Positions 8,749 through 17,667 of a stretch of 64,000 nucleotides of DNA are shown one piece after another. Location of the stretch: contig NZ_LHVO01000058.1 in the NCBI RefSeq assembly GCF_001269925.1, positions 1 to 64,000 on the forward strand, in the 5' to 3' direction. Position numbers and translations under genes: made by a program. Position 1 is the stretch's first letter, and every line of letters begins with the position of its first letter. The notes beneath the pieces were generated by a model that did no database searches, had not been told where the DNA came from, and was given only the letters and a program-made list of their open reading frames with translations. This DNA is from Pseudomonas sp. MIACH. GTDB lineage: Bacteria > Pseudomonadota > Gammaproteobacteria > Pseudomonadales > Pseudomonadaceae.

Positions 8749-10472
8749 AGCTCAGGCCCCATGGAAAAGTGCAATCGAACGCCGCCCGGGTCTTCCAGGG
8801 CATGGGCCAGGTCCAGGCGGATCGGCCCGACCGGCGAGACCCAGCGAATGCCGACGCCGACGCCGGTCTTCAGGCTGGGCAAGTCCAGGGTGTTGAAGGA
8901 GTTGCCCTGGTCGATAAAGGTTGCGACCCGCCATTTTTCGGCGATGGAATATTGATACTCGGCGCTCAGGGCCACCATATAGCGGCCACCGACACGGTCA
9001 CCCCGGTCGTTCTCCGGCGACAGCGTCTGGTACTCGTAACCGCGCACGCTCTGGTCGCCACCGGCGAAGAAGCGCAGTGAGGGTGGCACCGACCTGTAGC
9101 CGTTGGTGGCACTGCCGCCGACCTGCGCCCGCGCCAGGAAGCGGTGGTTGTCCCACAGGGTGGTCAGGCCTTTGACCATGGCCGTGCCGTAAAGCAGGTT
9201 GGTGTCGGAGCCCAACCCTTCCTTGGCGACCTTGCTGTCGAATTGCAGGCGGTAGCCGTTGTGGGGGTCGATGCGGTTATCGCTGCGCAGGTAGGAATAA
9301 CTGATCCCCGGCATCACCAGGTTACTGAGGCCCGAGTCATTGCCCAGACGATATTCTTCGCGCTGGTATTTGAGCGAGATCACCCGTGTCCAACCGCTGG
9401 GCAACTTGCTGTGCCACTCGGGGCCTAAGGTGAGCAATTTACTCAAGGTGTCGGTGTTGGCGATTTCTTCATTCTGGTAGCCGCCGGCGAAGCGGAATTT
9501 ATCGGTGAGCGGCGGGTCCAGCGGAATGTCGTACCACAGGCCGACGTTCTGCCGTGGCGCCGACAGCTCCGCTTCCCAGCCGTAGCTGTGGCCCTGGGGG
9601 TTGACCCAGTGGCGGGTCCAGTTGGCCTTGCCGCGCGGGCCGACGTCGGTGGAGAAACCCAGGCCCAGGCCCATGGTGCGGGGCTTGCGGGTCTCCAGGT
9701 TGACGGCCACCGGAATCACATCATTGGCCGATGCGGCTGGGGCGGCGTCCACGCGCACGCCCTCGAAAAACCCGCTGGCCTGCAGGTTCTGGTTGAGTTC
9801 GGCGATCAGTTCGGAATCGTAGGGGGCTCCGCTTTTAAACGGCACCATGCGTTGCAGCAGTTCGTCGTCAAACGGCGTATCGCCGGCAAAGCTGACCTTG
9901 CCCAAGGTGTAGCGCGGGCCGCTGTCATAGATGAGTTCGATATCGGCGACGCCGGCCTGCGGGTCTACCGAGAGTTTCTGGCGGGTGAAGCGCCCGCTGA
10001 AAAAGCCGTAGCGCGAGGACTGGTTCTGGATAAGACGCTTGGCGTCTTCGTAATGGCCGTGGTTGAGCACGGCACCGGATTTGAGGTCGTCGCTGGCGGG
10101 CACGCGAAAGGCCTTGAGGTCCGCGGCAGGGCCGTCGACCCGAATGGTCACGTTGCGCAAATGCACCGGTTCGCCGGGGTCGATGGTGAGGATCAGCCTC
10201 GGGTTCTTGCCGCCCTTCACATCGCTTTCGATCCGGGGCTGATAGAAACCTAGCGCCTGGGCGGCTTTGCGCGCCTGCTCTTCGGCACCACGGCTGAACC
10301 GCAGCAAGGCCTCTTCATCACGATCGCCAACCCCGCCGATATAGCCTTCGATGTTGGCTTTCAACGCGTCGTTTGAAGGCTTGATCCGCACGTCCAATTC
10401 GCTTTGCGCAAATGCGCCGCAGCTTGTGAACAGCAGAACCAAGCCGCTGGTAAATCTTCCTGGAAACTTCAT
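8745..10472 (-). CDS. tamA: Outer-membrane assembly factor TamA
   Basis: Omp85-family protein of 575 residues. A signal peptide (MKFPGRFTSGLVLLFTSCGAFA) is followed by three POTRA-type domains (about 25-265). A 16-strand barrel (about 270-575) carries the family motif VRGYEYQTLSPEN (about residues 472-484) and ends GPIRLDLAHALEDP...SMGPEL. It acts with TamB, encoded immediately downstream, in outer-membrane biogenesis. Length and gene order match the conserved tamAB pair. Confidence 0.95.
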   Translation of the reverse strand: MKFPGRFTSGLVLLFTSCGAFAQSELDVRIKPSNDALKANIEGYIGGVGDRDEEALLRFSRGAEEQARKAAQALGFYQPRIESDVKGGKNPRLILTIDPGEPVHLRNVTIRVDGPAADLKAFRVPASDDLKSGAVLNHGHYEDAKRLIQNQSSRYGFFSGRFTRQKLSVDPQAGVADIELIYDSGPRYTLGKVSFAGDTPFDDELLQRMVPFKSGAPYDSELIAELNQNLQASGFFEGVRVDAAPAASANDVIPVAVNLETRKPRTMGLGLGFSTDVGPRGKANWTRHWVNPQGHSYGWEAELSAPRQNVGLWYDIPLDPPLTDKFRFAGGYQNEEIANTDTLSKLLTLGPEWHSKLPSGWTRVISLKYQREEYRLGNDSGLSNLVMPGISYSYLRSDNRIDPHNGYRLQFDSKVAKEGLGSDTNLLYGTAMVKGLTTLWDNHRFLARAQVGGSATNGYRSVPPSLRFFAGGDQSVRGYEYQTLSPENDRGDRVGGRYMVALSAEYQYSIAEKWRVATFIDQGNSFNTLDLPSLKTGVGVGIRWVSPVGPIRLDLAHALEDPGGVRLHFSMGPEL

Positions 10473-10536
10473 AGGCGCGGATGCTACACGAGCTGGGGAG
10501 AAACTTAGAACTCAGACGATTCTGAAAAATTCTGCG

Positions 10537-11181
10537 CTAAGCCGTTGCAGCATGTAACACCTGCGGATTGGGGTGGAAAAAAACGTGCTCCAGAATAGGT
10601 CCTACGGCCACTTCGCCGATTTCCTCGTAACCCTGGCGCTTATAGAACTCCAGATAGCGCGAATTCCCCGTGTCCAACACCACACCGGACGAGTGCGGGT
10701 CTTCCGCGCACCAGTTGTGCACCGCTTCCAGCAGCTGTTCACCGTAGTGTTTGCCCTGGAATTGCGGGTGAATGCCCATCAGCGGCAGCACATGCACCGA
10801 CTCGTTGGGCAAGCACGCCATCACCGCATAGTGGTAGTCCAGGTAGCGCCGGGTACCGCGCACGCCGGTGCTCAGCCACATGCGCAATTGCCAGGCCCAG
10901 CTTTCGGTAATCCCCAGGCGCCGCTGCGGGGGCGCGATCAGCGCGATGCCGATCAGGCGGTCGTTGACGAACAGGCCAATCGCCGGAAGCTTCTGGAAGA
11001 AATGCTGCTTGACCAGTTCACGCACGGTGGCGCGTACCCGCTGTTCATAGCCGGCGCGTTCTGCTTCAAAGATGTAGGCAAACGTCGGCTCATGCCGATA
11101 GGCCTGGTACAGCAGGGAGCGGGCTTCGCGGGAATAGCCGCTGTTGAGCAGGCGAACTTCGCCAATGGCAGTGTCAGTCAT
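10537..11181 (-). CDS. GNAT-family N-acetyltransferase
   Basis: Acetyl-CoA-dependent transferase fold of about 214 residues. The motif-A region reads HPQFQGKHYGEQLLEAVHNW and is followed by VVLDTGNSRYLEFYKRQGYEEI, both hallmarks of GNAT enzymes. I place the start at 11181 (MTDTAIGEV), because AGGGAG lies about nine bases upstream; an in-frame ATG at 11205 lacks this. The acceptor is not predictable. The gene is divergent from xthA. Confidence 0.85.
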   Translation of the reverse strand: MTDTAIGEVRLLNSGYSREARSLLYQAYRHEPTFAYIFEAERAGYEQRVRATVRELVKQHFFQKLPAIGLFVNDRLIGIALIAPPQRRLGITESWAWQLRMWLSTGVRGTRRYLDYHYAVMACLPNESVHVLPLMGIHPQFQGKHYGEQLLEAVHNWCAEDPHSSGVVLDTGNSRYLEFYKRQGYEEIGEVAVGPILEHVFFHPNPQVLHAATA

Positions 11182-11349
11182 ACAGTCAATCTCCCTGGGC
11201 GCCACTCAATAGATGGCGTTCTTATGGGTACGAACCTACGCAGCACCAGTCGTTCCCAGACATTAGCAGTGCATCTGTCCTACCGCCACGCTGGCCCCCG
11301 TCCGACTTGTCCGCTAGCATCGCCCTTTTGCCAGACTGGACCGCCGACC

Positions 11350-12162
11350 ATGAAAATCGTCTCCTTCAATATCAACGGGCTGCGCGCCCGCCCTCATCAG
11401 CTGGCGGCACTGATTGAAAAACACCAACCCGACGTGATCGGCCTGCAGGAAACCAAGGTCCACGACGACCAGTTCCCCCTGGCCGAAGTGCAGGCACTGG
11501 GCTATCACGTGTACTACCACGGGCAAAAAGGCCACTACGGCGTGGCACTGCTCTCGCGCAAAGAAGCGTTGAGCGTGCACAAGGGCTTTGCCAGTGATGA
11601 AGAAGACGCCCAGCGCCGCTTTATCTGGGGCACCTTCGCCGATGAAAACGGCCAGCCGATCACCATCATGAACGGCTATTTCCCACAAGGTGAAAGCCGC
11701 GACCACCCGACCAAGTTCCCGGCCAAGCAGCGCTTCTACGCAGATTTGCAGCACCTGCTGGAAAGCCAGTTCAGCAACGACCAGGCCCTGGTGGTGATGG
11801 GCGACGTAAATATTTCCCCGGAAGACTGCGACATCGGCATCGGTGCCGACAACGCCAAGCGCTGGCTGAAAACCGGCAAGTGCAGCTTCCTGCCTGAAGA
11901 GCGCGAGTGGATGGCGCGCCTGAAGAACTGGGGCCTGGTGGACAGCTTCCGCCACCTGAACCCCGAGGTGGCCGACCGTTTCAGCTGGTTCGACTACCGC
12001 AGCCGCGGGTTCGAGGATGAGCCCAAGCGTGGACTGCGCATTGACGTGATCATGGCCTCCAATGGCTTGTTGGCGCGGGTCAAGGATGCCGGCGTGGATT
12101 ACGACCTGCGGGGTTTGGAGAAACCGTCGGACCATGCGCCGATCTGGCTGGAATTGAGCTGA
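11350..12162 (+). CDS. xthA: Exodeoxyribonuclease III
   Basis: Base-excision-repair enzyme of 270 residues, the normal length, combining 3'-5' exonuclease and AP-endonuclease activity. Visible motifs are MKIVSFNINGLRAR at the N-terminus, LQETKVHDDQFP (metal-binding Glu), GDVNISPEDCDIG (catalytic Asp-Asn) and the C-terminal SDHAPIWLEL (catalytic His). I chose the ATG at 11350 because it yields the conserved N-terminus; a much longer upstream extension in this frame overlaps the divergent GNAT gene and is not conserved in character. Confidence 0.95.
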   Translation: MKIVSFNINGLRARPHQLAALIEKHQPDVIGLQETKVHDDQFPLAEVQALGYHVYYHGQKGHYGVALLSRKEALSVHKGFASDEEDAQRRFIWGTFADENGQPITIMNGYFPQGESRDHPTKFPAKQRFYADLQHLLESQFSNDQALVVMGDVNISPEDCDIGIGADNAKRWLKTGKCSFLPEEREWMARLKNWGLVDSFRHLNPEVADRFSWFDYRSRGFEDEPKRGLRIDVIMASNGLLARVKDAGVDYDLRGLEKPSDHAPIWLELS

Positions 12163-12189
12163 TCCCCTTGACTGTGTACTCGGGCCAAA

Positions 12190-12262
12190 TGTGGGAGGGG
12201 GCTTGCCCCCGATCGCGGTGTATCAGTAACAGATAAGCTGACTGTCACACCGCCCCTCACAC
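12190..12262. repeat. Partly deleted REPIN
   Basis: The left arm TGTGGGAGGGGGCTTGCCCC is complete with its hairpin. The right arm (ACACCGC...CCCTCACACA) lacks the central hairpin bases, as if deleted. It lies between xthA and the next gene. Confidence 0.65.
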
Positions 12263-12350
12263 AGTTTTGATCATTTGAGTAACCGTCACATTATTGAAAT
12301 CCAACTGACTTAATCTCGCGGCACTCCCTTTGGCTTGAGAAGGTGCCGGC

Positions 12351-13685
12351 ATGATGCTGCGCGTGCTGTTCCTGTTGTGTAGCGCGTTTTCCCTCTCCGT
12401 CGTGGCTGCCCCCCTACCCGTTCCCGATCAAGGCCCGGCTTTGCGCATCCAGGGTTCCAATACCATTGGCGCGGCGTTGGGGCCGGCGTTGGTCAAGGGG
12501 TTGATGGAGCACCAAGGCCTGCAGGCGGTGCACGTTGAACCGACCGAGGGCGCCAATGAACAGCGCGTGGTCGGCAAGACGCGCCAGGGCAAGACGGTGA
12601 CCGTCGAGGTGGCGGCCCATGGTTCCAGCACCGGATTTGCCGCGCTGAAAAAAGCCAGTGCCGACCTGGCTGCGTCTTCCCGTCCGATCAAGGACAGCGA
12701 ACTGGTGGACCTCGAACCCCTGGGCGATTTTAAAAGCCCCGAGGCCGAACAGGTGATCGCCATCGACGGCCTGGCCATTATCCTCAACCCGCACAACCCA
12801 CTGAATACGTTGAACACCGAGCAGCTGGCGCAGATCTTCAACGGCGAGGTCGACACCTGGGAAGCGCTGGGCGGTATCGGCGGTGCCATTCATTTGTACG
12901 CGCGGGATGACCAATCCGGCACCTATGACACCTTCAAGGAACTGGTGCTGCGCCTGCGCGGCAAGCCCCTGGCCGCGTCCGCCAAGCGTTTCGAGTCCAG
13001 CGAAGCGTTGTCCGATGCGGTGAGCCAGGATCCCCAGGGCATCGGCTTTATCGGCTTGCCTTACGTGCGCCAGGCCAAGGCGGTGGCGATTGTCGATGGC
13101 GACTCGCAACCGATGCTGCCATTGAACAGCCTGATTGCCACCGAGGATTACCCGCTGTCACGCCGGCTGTTCTTCTACCTGCCGCCGTCCTCCAGCAACC
13201 CGTGGGCCAAGGCGCTGGTGGACTTTGCCCAGAGCAGCAAAGGCCAGGCGATTGTGGCGGCCAATGGGTTTATTGCGCAGCAGGTGCAGGCGATCGCGGT
13301 GGAGCCACGCTCGTCAATGCCCGAGGACTATCAAGCCATCGCCCGTGACGCCCAGCGTTTAACCGTGAACTTTCGTTTCGAAGAAGGCAGCGCCAGCCTC
13401 GACAACAAGGCGCGCCAGGACTTGCAGCGGGTGGTGGCGTATCTGAACGGCCACGCCAAGCTGGATAAGCAGGTAACGCTGGTGGGCTTTGGTGATGCCA
13501 AGAATGACCCGCAACGCGCTGCGCTGCTGTCGAAGCTGCGGGCGATGGCGGTACGCCGGGAGTTGGTGAAGAGCGGCGTGGTGCTGCGCGATATTCGCGG
13601 CTTCGGCGCACAGATGCCGGTGGCGGCGAATACGGCGGATGAAGGGCGGATCAAGAATCGGCGGGTGGAGGTGTGGGTGTACTGA
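12351..13685 (+). CDS. PstS-like substrate-binding protein fused to an OmpA domain
   Basis: Exported protein of 444 residues. A signal peptide (about residues 1-22, ending SVVAAPLP) is followed by a phosphate-binding-protein-like domain (about 25-310; GSNTIGAALGPALVKG, ARDDQSGTYDTFKELVL). The C-terminus is an OmpA/MotB-type peptidoglycan-binding domain (about 340-444; VTLVGFGDAKNDP, KNRRVEVWVY). The ribosome site GAGAAGG precedes a double ATG. It stands alone, not beside a pst transporter operon. The fusion suggests a wall-tethered periplasmic solute binder or sensor; the ligand is inferred to be phosphate or a similar oxyanion, not proven. Confidence 0.8.
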   Translation: MMLRVLFLLCSAFSLSVVAAPLPVPDQGPALRIQGSNTIGAALGPALVKGLMEHQGLQAVHVEPTEGANEQRVVGKTRQGKTVTVEVAAHGSSTGFAALKKASADLAASSRPIKDSELVDLEPLGDFKSPEAEQVIAIDGLAIILNPHNPLNTLNTEQLAQIFNGEVDTWEALGGIGGAIHLYARDDQSGTYDTFKELVLRLRGKPLAASAKRFESSEALSDAVSQDPQGIGFIGLPYVRQAKAVAIVDGDSQPMLPLNSLIATEDYPLSRRLFFYLPPSSSNPWAKALVDFAQSSKGQAIVAANGFIAQQVQAIAVEPRSSMPEDYQAIARDAQRLTVNFRFEEGSASLDNKARQDLQRVVAYLNGHAKLDKQVTLVGFGDAKNDPQRAALLSKLRAMAVRRELVKSGVVLRDIRGFGAQMPVAANTADEGRIKNRRVEVWVY

Positions 13686-13718
13686 GGGCTGCTGGATCTT
13701 CAGTGCCTGATCCGGCCT

Positions 13719-13740
13719 CATCGGGGGCAAGCCCCCGATG
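13719..13740. terminator. REP-type hairpin between convergent genes
   Basis: A perfect inverted repeat CATCGGGGGCAAGCCCCCGATG lies between the ends of the PstS-OmpA gene and the convergent acyl-CoA dehydrogenase gene. It has no T-tract, so it is a solo REP that may act as a weak bidirectional terminator or mRNA 3'-end stabiliser. Confidence 0.55.
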
Positions 13741-13754
13741 CAGGCGACGCGGTG

Positions 13755-14984
13755 TTACTGCCCGCTGCGCATCATCTCTTTAGGCACATACTTGCCGATC
13801 TCGAACTTGCCGATGGCCGCGCGGTGCACTTCGTCCGGGCCGTCGGCCAGGCGCAGGGTGCGTTGCATGGCGTACATGTAGGCCAGCGGGAAGTCGTTGG
13901 AGACGCCGGCGCCGCCGTGGATCTGGATCGCACGGTCGATGACCTTCAACGCCACGTTCGGCGCCACCACCTTGATCTGGGCGATTTCACTTTTCGCCAC
14001 TTTATTGCCCACGGTGTCCATCATGTACGCCGCCTTCAACGTCAGCAGGCGCGCCATGTCGATTTCCATCCGTGAGTCGGCGATCTTGTCGATGTTGCCG
14101 CCCAGGCGCGCCAGGGGTTTGCCGAACGCGGTACGGCTGACCGAGCGTTTGCACATCAACTCCAGTGCGCGCTCAGCCATACCGATGGAGCGCATGCAGT
14201 GGTGGATACGGCCAGGGCCAAGGCGGCCTTGGGCAATCTCGAAGCCTCGGCCCTCACCCAGCAGTACGTTTTCATACGGCACACGCACATTGTCGAACAG
14301 CACTTCGGCGTGGCCGTGGGGTGCATCGTCGTAGCCGAACACCGGCAGCGGGCGTACGATTTTTACCCCGGGGGCATCCACCGGCACCAGGATCATCGAG
14401 TGCTGTTGGTGGCGCGGTGCATCCGGGTTGCTCAGGCCCATAAAGATCAGGATCTTGCAGCGCGGGTCGCAGGCGCCGGAGGTCCACCACTTCTTGCCGT
14501 TGATCACCCACTCGTCGCCCTGACGCTCGGCGCGGGCAGCCATGTTGGTGGCGTCCGAGGAGGCCACGTCCGGTTCGGTCATGGCGAAGGCCGAACGGAT
14601 CTCACCGCGCAGCAGCGGCTCGAGCCAGCGTTGTTTCTGCTCTTCGTTGGCGTAGCGCACCAGCACTTCCATGTTGCCGGTGTCAGGGGCGGAGCAGTTG
14701 AACGGCTCCGGGCCCAGCAGCGAGCGGCCCATGATCTCGGCCAGGGGTGCGTATTCAAGGTTGGTCAGGCCGGCGCCCAGTTCGGATTCGGGCAGGAACA
14801 GGTTCCACAGGCCTTCGGCTTTCGCCTTGGCTTTCAGCTCTTCCATGATGGCGGTGGGCTGCCAGCGGTCGCCTTCGCTGACCTGACGTTCGAACACCGG
14901 CTCGGCCGGGTAGACGTATGCGTCCATAAACGCAGTGACACGTTCACGCAGTTCCTGAACCTTGGGCGAATAGGCGAAATCCAT
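13755..14984 (-). CDS. Acyl-CoA dehydrogenase
   Basis: FAD-dependent acyl-CoA dehydrogenase of 409 residues. It has the FAMTEPDVASSDATNM flavin/substrate-binding segment (about residues 137-152), WWTSGACDPRCKILIFMGLS, and the C-terminal helical domain with IQIHGGAGVSNDFPLAYMYA (about 352-371). The ribosome site AAGGGAG lies seven bases before the ATG. It is divergent from a LysR gene, which is its probable regulator. The chain-length or branched substrate cannot be deduced; this is not the liuA isovaleryl enzyme, which lies at 25098. Confidence 0.9.
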   Translation of the reverse strand: MDFAYSPKVQELRERVTAFMDAYVYPAEPVFERQVSEGDRWQPTAIMEELKAKAKAEGLWNLFLPESELGAGLTNLEYAPLAEIMGRSLLGPEPFNCSAPDTGNMEVLVRYANEEQKQRWLEPLLRGEIRSAFAMTEPDVASSDATNMAARAERQGDEWVINGKKWWTSGACDPRCKILIFMGLSNPDAPRHQQHSMILVPVDAPGVKIVRPLPVFGYDDAPHGHAEVLFDNVRVPYENVLLGEGRGFEIAQGRLGPGRIHHCMRSIGMAERALELMCKRSVSRTAFGKPLARLGGNIDKIADSRMEIDMARLLTLKAAYMMDTVGNKVAKSEIAQIKVVAPNVALKVIDRAIQIHGGAGVSNDFPLAYMYAMQRTLRLADGPDEVHRAAIGKFEIGKYVPKEMMRSGQ

Positions 14985-15150
14985 GAGCAGCTCCCTTCTT
15001 TGAGAGGTTGTTTAGGTCATGCAATCGATGCTAGAACAGCGTTGATAATTTACCTAGCCTATTCTCGGCGTGTATTAACATTCATCACCGATATATGATC
15101 GACGTATGAGCACGTAACAAATCGCCACCTAATAATAAGAGCGCAACCCA

Positions 15151-16086
15151 ATGAATCTGAGCAAGGTCGACCTCAACCTCTTTATCGTCTTCGACGCGAT
15201 CTACACCGAAGCCAACCTGACCCGCGCCGGGCAGATTGTCGGCATCACCCAGCCGGCGGTGTCCAACGCCCTGGCGCGTCTTCGGGAAACCTTCAACGAC
15301 CCGCTGTTCGTGCGCACCGCCCAGGGCATGGTGCCCACGCCGATGGCGCAGAACATCATCGGCCCGGTGCGCAATGCGCTGTCGTTGCTGCGGGTGTCGG
15401 TGCAGGAAAGCCGCATCTTCAACCCGCAGCAGGCGGCCAAGACCTACCGCATCAGCATGACCGACCTCACCGAGGCGGTGATTCTGCCGCTGCTGTTCCA
15501 ACGCCTGCGCCGCCTGGCACCCACCGTGGTGATCGAGAGTTTCCTCTCCAAACGTCGCGAGACCACCAAGGAACTGGCGGCCGGGCGCCTGGATTTTGCC
15601 GTGGATGCGCCGCTCAACACTGACCCGCAGGTACGCCATGTGAAGCTGATGGAAGATCGCTATGTGTGTGCCATGCGCAAGGGCCATCCCATGGCGGGCA
15701 AGGATAAATTCAGCCTGGATGACTACCTGTCGCTGACCCATATCCATATTTCCAGCCGCCGCAACGGCCTGGGCCACGTCGACCTGGCCCTGGGCAAGAT
15801 GGGCATCCAGCGCAAGATCGCGCTGCGCTCCCAGCACTACCTGATGGCCTCGCAGGTGTTGCAGCAGACCGATATGGTCATGACCGTGCCCGAACGCTTC
15901 GCCCGCCGTCATGAACTGCATTGGTTCAACCTGCCGGTCAATGACGTGCCACCGGTGGAAACCCACCTGTACTGGCACGAGAGCACCGACCAGGACCCGG
16001 CCAACCGCTGGATGCGCGAGCAGATGATCGAGTTGTGCCAGCAAGTCACCGCCCACGAAAAGAAACTGGATCAGCAACAGGCCTGA
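15151..16086 (+). CDS. LysR-family transcriptional regulator
   Basis: LysR-type regulator of 311 residues. The N-terminal winged helix contains NLTRAGQIVGITQPAVSNAL (about residues 24-43) and RLRETFNDPLFVRT. The effector-binding domain follows (about 90-300). It is separated by 166 bases from the divergent acyl-CoA dehydrogenase gene, the classic arrangement for a LysR regulator and its target. The inducer is unknown. Confidence 0.9.
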   Translation: MNLSKVDLNLFIVFDAIYTEANLTRAGQIVGITQPAVSNALARLRETFNDPLFVRTAQGMVPTPMAQNIIGPVRNALSLLRVSVQESRIFNPQQAAKTYRISMTDLTEAVILPLLFQRLRRLAPTVVIESFLSKRRETTKELAAGRLDFAVDAPLNTDPQVRHVKLMEDRYVCAMRKGHPMAGKDKFSLDDYLSLTHIHISSRRNGLGHVDLALGKMGIQRKIALRSQHYLMASQVLQQTDMVMTVPERFARRHELHWFNLPVNDVPPVETHLYWHESTDQDPANRWMREQMIELCQQVTAHEKKLDQQQA

Positions 16087-16103
16087 GGTTGAAGAACGCC
16101 CCC

Positions 16104-16144
16104 TGTGGGAGGAGGCGTGCCCGCGATGGGCTGCGCAGCGGCCC
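16104..16144. repeat. Solo REP-like repeat
   Basis: TGTGGGAGGAGGCGTGCCCG followed by GATGGGCTGCGCAGCGGCCC resembles the other REP arms in the window, with a GGGCTGCGCAGCGGCCC hairpin. It lies between the LysR and liuR genes. Confidence 0.55.
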
Positions 16145-16160
16145 TTGACGTTCACGTCAA
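16145..16160. promoter_or_regulatory. LiuR operator in front of liuR
   Basis: TTGACGT-TC-ACGTCAA is a perfect seven-base inverted repeat with a two-base centre, 42-57 bases upstream of the liuR ATG. TTGACG could itself be the -35 element, with TAGCTT about 18 bases on as -10, the stretched spacing expected of MerR-controlled promoters. Near-identical palindromes precede liuA, so LiuR probably regulates itself as well as the distant half of its regulon. Confidence 0.75.
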
Positions 16161-16201
16161 CCTGCCTTTAGCTTAGCGCCAAGACTTTCTCGAGCGCCCC
16201 C

Positions 16202-16594
16202 ATGAGCACGACCTACAGTATCTCCGACCTCGCCCGCGAGCTCGACATCACCACCCGGGCCATTCGCTTCTATGAAGAACAAGGCCTGCTGGCCCCGGAA
16301 CGCCGGGGCCAGGAGCGCATTTACTCGGCGCGGGACAAAGTCAGCCTCAAGCTGATCCTGCGCGGTAAGCGCATCGGCTTTTCCCTGGCCGAGTGCCGCG
16401 AGCTGATCGAACTCTACGACCCCACCAGCGGCAATCACATCCAACTCAACAGCATGCTGGCCAAGATCGCCGAGCGCCGTGAGCAGTTGGAGCAGCAACT
16501 GCTGGATATCGAACAAATGAAGCTGGAGCTGGACACTGCTGAAGAGCGTTGCACCCAAGCCCTGGCCCACACCATGAGCCAGGTTGGCCATTGA
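16202..16594 (+). CDS. liuR: MerR-family regulator of branched-chain/leucine catabolism (LiuR)
   Basis: MerR-type regulator of 130 residues. The N-terminal helix-turn-helix reads YSISDLARELDITTRAIRFYEEQGLL (in part), and RGKRIGFSLAECRELIELYD leads into a C-terminal dimerisation helix (about 85-125). It directly precedes the HMG-CoA lyase gene, which starts 17 bases after its stop. This gene order and the TTGACGT-N2-ACGTCAA operators match the LiuR regulator of proteobacterial leucine/isovalerate degradation. Confidence 0.88.
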   Translation: MSTTYSISDLARELDITTRAIRFYEEQGLLAPERRGQERIYSARDKVSLKLILRGKRIGFSLAECRELIELYDPTSGNHIQLNSMLAKIAERREQLEQQLLDIEQMKLELDTAEERCTQALAHTMSQVGH

Positions 16595-16610
16595 TCAGAA
16601 GGTAGCTGCC

Positions 16611-17510
16611 ATGTCCCTCCCCTCCCATGTGCGCTTGGTGGAAGTCGGCCCGCGCGACGGTTTGCAGAACGAAGCCCAGCCCATCAGCGTGGCTGACAAG
16701 GTCCAACTGGTGGATGCCCTCAGCGCGGCGGGCCTGAGCTATATCGAAGTCGGCAGTTTTGTCTCGCCCAAGTGGGTGCCGCAAATGGCCGGTTCTGCAG
16801 AAGTGTTCGCGCAGATCCAGCGCAAGCCCGGCGTGACCTATGGTGCGCTGGCGCCAAACCTGCGCGGTTTTGAGGACGCGCTGGCGGCGGGCGTGAAGGA
16901 AGTGGCGGTGTTCGCCGCGGCGTCCGAGGCGTTTTCCCAGCGCAATATCAATTGTTCCATCAGCGAAAGCCTGGAGCGCTTTGCGCCGATCATGGCCGCA
17001 GCCAGGCAGCATGGCATCAGCGTGCGCGGCTATGTGTCGTGTGTGTTGGGCTGCCCTTACGAAGGTGAGGTTGCGCCTGAACAAGTGGCAGCGGTTGCGC
17101 GGGAGTTGTATGCCATGGGCTGCTACGAAGTGTCCCTGGGCGACACCATCGGCACCGGCTCGGCGGGTACCACGCGACGCCTGTTCGATGTGGTCGGTGC
17201 GCAGGTGCCACGGGACAAACTGGCGGGCCACTTCCATGACACCTATGGCCAGGCCATCGCCAATATCTACGCCAGCCTGTTGGAGGGCATCAGCGTATTC
17301 GACAGCTCTATCGCGGGCCTCGGCGGCTGCCCCTATGCCAAGGGCGCCAGCGGTAACGTCGCCACCGAAGATGTGCTGTACCTGCTCAATGGCCTCGGGA
17401 TCGACACCGGTATCGACCTGGACGCGTTGATTCGCGCGGGCCTGCAAATCAGTAACGTCCTGGGTCGACCCACCGGTTCACGCGTGGCGAAGGTGCGTAA
17501 CAGCGTTTGA
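16611..17510 (+). CDS. mvaB: Hydroxymethylglutaryl-CoA lyase
   Basis: Final enzyme of leucine degradation (LiuE/MvaB), splitting HMG-CoA to acetyl-CoA and acetoacetate; 299 residues. The N-terminus carries EVGPRDGLQNE (metal/substrate site). The active-site cysteine signature GLGGCPYAKGASGNVATED lies near residues 231-249. The ATG at 16611 is preceded by AAGG; an upstream TTG in frame overlaps liuR and is less likely. It is co-transcribed with liuR but separated from liuABCD by nearly 8 kb. Confidence 0.95.
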   Translation: MSLPSHVRLVEVGPRDGLQNEAQPISVADKVQLVDALSAAGLSYIEVGSFVSPKWVPQMAGSAEVFAQIQRKPGVTYGALAPNLRGFEDALAAGVKEVAVFAAASEAFSQRNINCSISESLERFAPIMAAARQHGISVRGYVSCVLGCPYEGEVAPEQVAAVARELYAMGCYEVSLGDTIGTGSAGTTRRLFDVVGAQVPRDKLAGHFHDTYGQAIANIYASLLEGISVFDSSIAGLGGCPYAKGASGNVATEDVLYLLNGLGIDTGIDLDALIRAGLQISNVLGRPTGSRVAKVRNSV

Positions 17511-17529
17511 GTAGCGTGGCCGTGACAAT

Positions 17530-17561
17530 GTGTTACCGCACGGCTACACATCGAGTAACAC
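17530..17561 (+). promoter_or_regulatory. Probable CbrB upstream activating site
   Basis: GTGTTAC (17530-17536) and GTAACAC (17555-17561) form an exact inverted repeat with an 18-base spacer. It sits about 85 bases upstream of a sigma-54 promoter. TGTTAC/GTAACA half-sites are what is reported for CbrB, the activator of Crc-antagonist sRNAs. The assignment rests on this similarity and the location. Confidence 0.6.
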
Positions 17562-17642
17562 GGGAACATATTTTGTCGTATTTGCCGTAGGCGACATCCC
17601 ACAAAAAATTTAACCTATTGATTTTAAACGACTTTATAAAGT

Positions 17643-17658
17643 TGGCACGGCTTCTGCT
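17643..17658 (+). promoter_or_regulatory. Sigma-54 promoter of the CrcY-like sRNA
   Basis: TGGCACGGCTTCTGCT matches the sigma-54 consensus TGGCACG-N4-TTGCW, with the invariant GG (-24) and GC (-12) correctly spaced. Transcription is expected to start about 11-12 bases after the -12 element, near G17668. Confidence 0.85.
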
Positions 17659-17667
17659 ATCTCTATG

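Noticed and set aside
12281..12300. Possible Pho box before the PstS-OmpA gene
   Set aside because: CCGTCAC-ATTA-TTGAAAT matches only 5 and 4 of 7 positions of the two CTGTCAT repeats, too weak to call.
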